5,239 bases of DNA. It comes from Planctomycetes bacterium RIFOXYC2_FULL_41_27. GTDB lineage: Bacteria; Planctomycetota; Brocadiia; Brocadiales; Brocadiaceae. The stretch lies in NCBI GenBank assembly GCA_001828645.1, contig MHZD01000159.1:370-5608 (forward strand), written 5' to 3'. The notes under the pieces are model-generated. The model did not search any database. It was not told the origin of the DNA and was given only the letters and a program-made list of their open reading frames with translations. Both the position numbers and the translations under genes were made by a program. Of the stretch, positions 4,179 to 5,239 are shown piece after piece; the first letter of the stretch is position 1; each line of letters opens with the position of its first letter.

Positions 4179-4913
4179 TTAATCAGAATAAACATAGAGT
4201 AACATTGCAGAAATTGCAACAACAGCCGTCTCAATCCTCAATATCGAATGACCTGCGCTGATGGGTATACAACCTGATTTCTCTGCCATTTCAATTTCAC
4301 TGCTGGTAAAACCACCTTCAGGACCTATGAGGCAAATGATTTTCCTTGCCGATGGATGTTCAGTCAATACACTTTTAAGCGTTTTGGTATGAGTATTTGT
4401 ACATGCAATGAGCAAGAGGTCGTAGTCGCAAACGGTTTTCATTAAGCCGTCGAAAGACATTACATCTTCTATTTTGGTCAAATAATTTCTTTTGCACTGC
4501 TTCGATGCCTCAATCACGACCTTGTTCCATTTTTCTATTTTTTCTGCGGATTTATGCCAAATATCGACAATGCTCCGTTCGCAGTGGAGGGGAATTAACG
4601 TCTTTATGCCCAATTCGGCGCATTTTTGAATTAAAAATACCGAGTGCTTCCCTTTAGGGATGGAAAAAGCTATCGTAATGTCAACGCTTGACTCCCTATC
4701 AACCTTTCTCGTTTGTTCAATAAATACCTTTAATTTATTGTCCAAGATTTCGGTAATGTTTGCAAGGTATTCAATCCCTTTCCCATCAAAAAGAGTAATT
4801 TTACTTCCTGGTTTTGCACGTTTGACGTGTAAGATATGGTGAGCCTCCTTACCATCAATCCATATTTCATGGACTGTAGGAGTATACGGTATGTAAAAAC
4901 GGTCTTGATGCAT
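4179..4913 (-). CDS. rsmE: 16S rRNA (uracil(1498)-N3)-methyltransferase RsmE
   Basis: A complete 244-residue SPOUT-class methyltransferase, almost exactly the length of E. coli RsmE (243). It uses S-adenosylmethionine to methylate N3 of U1498 in 16S rRNA, in the decoding region of the small subunit. The N-terminal PUA-like RNA-binding part shows HHILHVKRAKPGSKITLFDG (25-44). The catalytic part shows IPKGKHSVFLIQKCAELGI (85-103), IPLHCERS (107-114), KWNKVVIEASKQCKR (128-142), the knot motif LIGPEGGFTSSEIE (195-208) and SILRIETAVVA (223-233). The usual LGxRILRxETA reads SAGHSILRIETA here, a mild departure. Its ATG directly abuts the rnfB stop with no spacer and no Shine-Dalgarno, so expression probably depends on ribosomes finishing rnfB. 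Function is otherwise secure. Confidence 0.95.
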   Translation of the reverse strand: MHQDRFYIPYTPTVHEIWIDGKEAHHILHVKRAKPGSKITLFDGKGIEYLANITEILDNKLKVFIEQTRKVDRESSVDITIAFSIPKGKHSVFLIQKCAELGIKTLIPLHCERSIVDIWHKSAEKIEKWNKVVIEASKQCKRNYLTKIEDVMSFDGLMKTVCDYDLLLIACTNTHTKTLKSVLTEHPSARKIICLIGPEGGFTSSEIEMAEKSGCIPISAGHSILRIETAVVAISAMLLYVYSD

Positions 4914-5239
4914 TTATACGGTTACAGTATGCCTGGTAAGGCTTCGCTCTCTGGCAAAGTTGATTATTGTCCGATTTGGACAGACCTCCACACATTTTCC
5001 ACAGGAGGTGCACTTATTATAATCAATTACTGCAAGATTATTTTGCACATGAATAGCATCGTATGGACATATTTTTTCGCACTGTTTACAGGCAATACAG
5101 GAATCCTGACAAATCTTCCTGGCAACTGCGCCTTTATCGAGCGACTTGCATCGTACATGCACCATCTTGGATTCCGGCACTATGCTGATAAGCTTCCTGG
5201 GGCAAACGGCAGCACACTTTCCGCAGGCAGTACAGCGCT
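4914..5239 (-). CDS. rnfB: RnfB, C-terminal ferredoxin region, 5' end cut by window edge
   Basis: The last 107 codons of a frame that enters from the right edge. RnfB is the iron-sulfur subunit of the membrane-bound Rnf complex, which couples electron flow between ferredoxin and NAD+ to Na+ or H+ transport. Three ferredoxin-type CxxCxxCxxxCP motifs are visible, numbered from the first complete codon: C2/C5/C8/C12, C47/C50/C53/C57 and C76/C79/C82/C86. C30 (VRCKS) and C43 add to the set. The wording between them (VHVRCKSLDKGAVARK, NNLAVIDYNKC) is strongly RnfB-like and distinguishes it from a simple 2[4Fe-4S] ferredoxin. A GTG at 5178-5180 can look like a start, but the reading frame and a full Cys motif continue upstream, so it is only an internal Val codon. 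The N-terminal membrane anchor and first cluster lie outside. rnfB is commonly the last rnf gene, in keeping with rsmE following immediately. Confidence 0.92.
   Translation of the reverse strand, partial: RCTACGKCAAVCPRKLISIVPESKMVHVRCKSLDKGAVARKICQDSCIACKQCEKICPYDAIHVQNNLAVIDYNKCTSCGKCVEVCPNRTIINFARERSLTRHTVTV

Noticed and set aside
4660..4842. Plus-strand open frame of 60 codons
   Set aside because: Antisense to rsmE with no family features or ribosome binding site.
4914..5180. Self-contained 88-residue ferredoxin starting at a GTG
   Set aside because: The frame continues upstream to the window edge through another CxxCxxCxxxCP motif, so the GTG is an internal Val codon of RnfB.

Overview
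The window looks like a stretch of chromosome from an anaerobic bacterium. The G+C content is estimated by eye in the low forties of percent. All seven genes lie on the minus strand. In transcription order (right to left) they are: rnfB (C-terminal end only, cut by the right edge), rsmE, a mannose-1-phosphate guanylyltransferase (manC type), an NlpD-like LysM/LytM lipoprotein, an FmdB-type zinc-ribbon protein, a HIT-family nucleotide hydrolase/phosphorylase, and a dGTPase-like HD hydrolase (cut by the left edge). The RnfB piece implies an Rnf membrane electron-transfer complex encoded just beyond the right edge. With the repeat-filled gaps and mostly weak Shine-Dalgarno sites, my leading guess is an anammox planctomycete (Brocadia/Kuenenia type). 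That is an inference from general resemblance, not something the sequence proves.

Layout: rnfB and rsmE are butted together with no spacer (stop TAA directly followed by ATG), so they are probably one transcript and translationally coupled. A ~105-bp palindromic repeat then separates rsmE from manC. A hairpin plus T-run (2880-2915) ends the manC transcript, and a good sigma70-like promoter (2771-2799) starts a new unit at the nlpD-like gene. Downstream come fmdB, the HIT gene and dgt, separated by gaps of 188, 76 and 328 bp that are largely filled with repeats.

The genes are mixed housekeeping functions: energy conservation (Rnf), 16S rRNA methylation (RsmE), GDP-mannose supply for glycans (ManC), cell-wall remodelling control (NlpD-like), nucleotide metabolism (HIT, dGTPase) and one small zinc-ribbon protein of unknown role. 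They do not form an obvious pathway, and I see no defence, CRISPR, phage or biosynthetic system.

The unusual part is the noncoding DNA. Two homologous ~100-bp palindromes (about 731-831 and 4060-4165) lie in opposite orientation. Three other gaps contain degenerate tandem arrays of very short units whose unit length differs by family: 10 bp (three arrays), about 9 bp (two arrays), 8 bp (two arrays) and 7 bp (one array). The 8- and 9-bp arrays are nested as inverted pairs to make one composite palindrome (1814-1970).
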